Source: Thermodesulfobacteriota bacterium (lineage in GTDB: Bacteria; Desulfobacterota; RBG-13-43-22). Taken from it: 6,891 nucleotides of DNA. Position numbers and translations under genes: made by a program. Of the stretch, positions 5,342 to 6,891 are shown in pieces (within the stretch, counting starts at the first letter, position 1; every line of letters starts with the position of its first letter). Under the pieces are notes generated by a model that was given only the letters and a program-made list of their open reading frames with translations, was not told where the DNA came from and searched no databases. The stretch spans positions 1-6,891 of the forward strand of contig JALOOY010000078.1 in the NCBI GenBank assembly GCA_025454185.1. The letters are read 5' to 3'.

Positions 5342-6712
5342 TTATAATTTGTATTTTTTCAGCTTGTAGCGCAGCACCCTTTCGCTGATCCCCAATTTCT
5401 CCGCGGCTCGGGTCTGGACCCCTTCGGCCGCTTCCAGGGCCTGTTGAATGAGGGTTTTTTCCAGGGCGTCCAACTGGTCGGTCAGGGGCAGATCCGCGGG
5501 CGGCAGCGGGGCGCCCCCCTCCCCCACCCCGTCCTTGAGATGAAAAGGGACTTCCTGGGTGGTAATCAGGCGGCCCCGGCAGAGGACCACGGCCCTTTCC
5601 ACCAGGTTTTCCAACTCCCGGATGTTGCCCGGGTAATTATAGCGCAGGAGCAGGTCCCGGGCCTCCCGGGAAATCTCCAGGTCTTCTTTGCCGTTCGCTT
5701 TTCCAAATTTTTTAAGGAAATGATCCAGCAGGATGGGGATGTCTTCCTTGCGGTCCCGCAGCGGCGGGAGGAACAACGAGACCACGTTCAGCCGATAATA
5801 AAGGTCCTCCCGGAAGCGCTGCTCGCGAATGCGCTGTTCCAGGTCCTGATGGGTGGCGGAAATGAGCCGCACATCCACCGTGATGGTCTTGCTGCCCCCC
5901 ACCCGCTCGAAAGCCCGGTCCTGGACGACCCGCAGGACCTTGGATTGCAGGGCCGGCGAGAGGTCGCCGATTTCGTCCAGAAACAGGGTCCCGCCGTGAG
6001 CCTGTTCGAACTTGCCCAGGTGCAGGGCCGAAGCCCCGGTAAAGGCCCCCTTTTCATGGCCGAAGAGTTCGCTTTCCAGCAGGTTCTCGGGAATGGCCGC
6101 GCAATTCAAGGTCAGGAACGGGCCCGCCGACCTGCCGCTGTGATAGTGAATGACCCGGGCCAGGAGCCCCTTGCCGGTGCCGCTCTCGCCCCGGATCAGC
6201 ACCGTGGATTGGCTGGGCGCCACCCGGGCCACCAGGGAGAGGACTTCGGCCATGCGGGGGCTTTGGGTGATCACACCCTCGAAGCTGAATTTCTCCTTGA
6301 GCTCCTGACGAAGCTGTCGCACCTCGCGGGTCAACAGCAGGCTTTCCTCGATCCGTCCCAGCAGGATCAGCAGTTCGTCCAGGTCGATGGGTTTGGTCAG
6401 GTAGTCGTAGGCCCCGAGCTTCATGGCCTCCACAGCCTTTTCCACCGTGCCGTAGGCCGTCATGAGCACCACCGCGATCTCGGGATTCAGGGCCTTGACG
6501 GCCTTGAGCAGTGTGGTGCCGTCCATGCCGGGCATCTTGTGGTCGGTGAGAATGACCTCGCAGCCGTTCTCCTTCAGCCAGGCCAGGGCCGCCTCGCCGC
6601 CCCCGGCGGCGTGGACGTCATACCCCTTTTTCCTCAGAAACCCCTCCAGGAGCTCACGCTGATTCTTTTCGTCGTCCGCTACCAGGAGGCGGATGGGATG
6701 GGTTTCTGGCAT
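5342..6712 (-). CDS. NtrC-family sigma-54-dependent response regulator
   Basis: This 456-residue protein has the complete three-domain layout. The receiver domain (about 7-120) has acidic D13/D14, phosphoacceptor D57, T85 and K107. The AAA+ sigma-54 activator domain (about 145-375) has Walker A GESGTGKG (175-182), the sigma-54-contacting GAFTGA loop (223-228), Walker B GTLFLDEIGD (241-250) and the YRLNV segment (306-310). A Fis-type helix-turn-helix lies at about 414-456 (TRAAEKLGISERVLRYKLKK). Phosphorylation by a histidine kinase should drive oligomerisation and activation of sigma-54 promoters; no kinase is in the window. The ATG at 6712 is the first standard start after an in-frame TAA about 24 codons upstream and gives a normal N-terminus. 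There is no Shine-Dalgarno sequence: the site is filled by a 7-bp tandem repeat. It heads an operon with the ABM and rubredoxin genes. Targets are unknown, and no -24/-12 promoter was recognised here. Confidence 0.97.
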   Translation of the reverse strand: MPETHPIRLLVADDEKNQRELLEGFLRKKGYDVHAAGGGEAALAWLKENGCEVILTDHKMPGMDGTTLLKAVKALNPEIAVVLMTAYGTVEKAVEAMKLGAYDYLTKPIDLDELLILLGRIEESLLLTREVRQLRQELKEKFSFEGVITQSPRMAEVLSLVARVAPSQSTVLIRGESGTGKGLLARVIHYHSGRSAGPFLTLNCAAIPENLLESELFGHEKGAFTGASALHLGKFEQAHGGTLFLDEIGDLSPALQSKVLRVVQDRAFERVGGSKTITVDVRLISATHQDLEQRIREQRFREDLYYRLNVVSLFLPPLRDRKEDIPILLDHFLKKFGKANGKEDLEISREARDLLLRYNYPGNIRELENLVERAVVLCRGRLITTQEVPFHLKDGVGEGGAPLPPADLPLTDQLDALEKTLIQQALEAAEGVQTRAAEKLGISERVLRYKLKKYKL

Positions 6713-6739
6713 TGCTGGTTGCTGGTTGCTGGTTGCTGG
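6712..6739. repeat. Four tandem copies of a 7-bp repeat at the regulator start
   Basis: TTGCTGG is repeated four times without error on the plus strand (CCAGCAA on the coding minus strand). The last A of the final coding-strand unit is the A of the regulator ATG. The array therefore occupies the position of the ribosome-binding site. Short perfect arrays of this sort can change copy number by replication slippage. Confidence 0.9.
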
Positions 6740-6772
6740 TCTAAAGGCCTCAACCCGATTCTGGTCCCCTCC

Positions 6773-6802
6773 ATTAACAATTAATTATTGATGAACTCGC
6801 AA
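6773..6802 (-). promoter_or_regulatory. Weak candidate promoter of the regulator-ABM-rubredoxin operon
   Basis: On the minus strand TTGCGA (6802-6797) and GTTAAT (6778-6773), each four of six matches to consensus, are separated by 18 nt in the AT-rich stretch upstream of the regulator. They would give a leader of about 55 nt containing GGAGGGG and the heptamer array. The -35 box falls inside the interspersed repeat at the window edge. The operon could equally be transcribed from a gene beyond the window. Confidence 0.2.
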
Positions 6803-6891
6803 AAAGTCCGAAAGGGCGTCATTGCGAGGAGTGAAGCGACGAAGCAATCCCCAGGATTCAGATAGTTATCCCGGGGGATTGCTTCGCTCCG
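6787..6891. repeat. Interspersed palindromic repeat (REP-like), cut by the window edge
   Basis: CGAAGCAATCCCC (6840-6852) and its exact reverse complement GGGGATTGCTTCG (6874-6886) form an inverted repeat with a 21-nt loop. The outer sequence GTCATTGCGAGGAG (6819-6832) on the left should be mirrored beyond the window end. From memory, sequences of the form GTCATTGCGAGGAGCGAAGCGACGAAGC... (trimmed) are abundant interspersed repeats in several Deltaproteobacteria and other anaerobes. The preceding TTGATGAACTCGCAAAAAGTC (trimmed, 6788 onward) also resembles the lead-in of such repeats. It is probably non-coding and non-autonomous. Confidence 0.7.

Noticed and set aside
5444..6784. Long plus-strand open frame of 446 codons opposite the response regulator
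   Set aside because: It is a mirror of the GC-rich regulator gene; the product is low-complexity Gln/Gly/His/Pro-rich with no recognisable domain, while the minus strand encodes an intact NtrC-family protein.
4808..6891. A sigma-54 (-24/-12) promoter for autoregulation of the operon
   Set aside because: No GGCAC-N5-TTGC-like pair was found by eye on either strand upstream of the regulator or elsewhere in the window.

Overview
The window holds six confident genes, all of bacterial type. The GC-rich but not extreme base composition, the NtrC-type regulator, the rubredoxin, the DUF4143 ATPase and an interspersed palindromic repeat at the right edge together suggest an anaerobic Deltaproteobacterium (Desulfobacterota) or a similar lineage. 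This placement is an inference; there is no rRNA or other phylogenetic marker.

Left part (1-1542): an AAA+ ATPase of the AAA_14/DUF4143 family lies on the minus strand (1282-128). It is divergent from a complete comEC gene (1543-3990, plus strand). The 260-bp spacer between them is the most unusual non-coding stretch. It carries a cluster of three TGACAATT half-sites forming a 15-bp-arm inverted repeat that touches the ATPase start codon. It has promoter-like elements facing both ways and a block of nested GC-rich hairpins (about 1352-1440) that looks like a structured RNA or leader. Neither flanking gene has a good Shine-Dalgarno sequence, and both have promoter-like boxes placed so that transcripts could start at or next to the ATG.

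Middle (1543-4744): ComEC is the inner-membrane DNA-uptake channel, with N-terminal OB-like, Competence and metallo-beta-lactamase domains all present. It is followed by a small exported protein with a CARDB-like Ig fold (4169-4744) that has its own ribosome site and probably its own promoter.

Right part (4745-6891): a compact minus-strand operon reads sigma-54-dependent response regulator (6712-5342), ABM-fold putative monooxygenase (5318-5025), then an atypical rubredoxin (5011-4808). The gaps are 23 and 13 bp. The operon ends at a perfect 17-bp stem hairpin (4762-4804) that also separates it from the convergent exported-protein gene. The rubredoxin has CxC instead of CxxC in its first metal knuckle. 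The regulator start codon abuts four copies of a 7-bp tandem repeat occupying the place where a ribosome site should be. The far right edge is an interspersed palindromic repeat cut by the window end.

The cognate histidine kinase of the regulator is not in the window, and no sigma-54 (-24/-12) promoter was seen by eye. I see no tRNA, rRNA, CRISPR array or transposase. No complete new system is demonstrable; the best leads are the regulatory/structured spacer at 1281-1440, the CxC rubredoxin and its operon, and the heptamer repeat at the regulator start.
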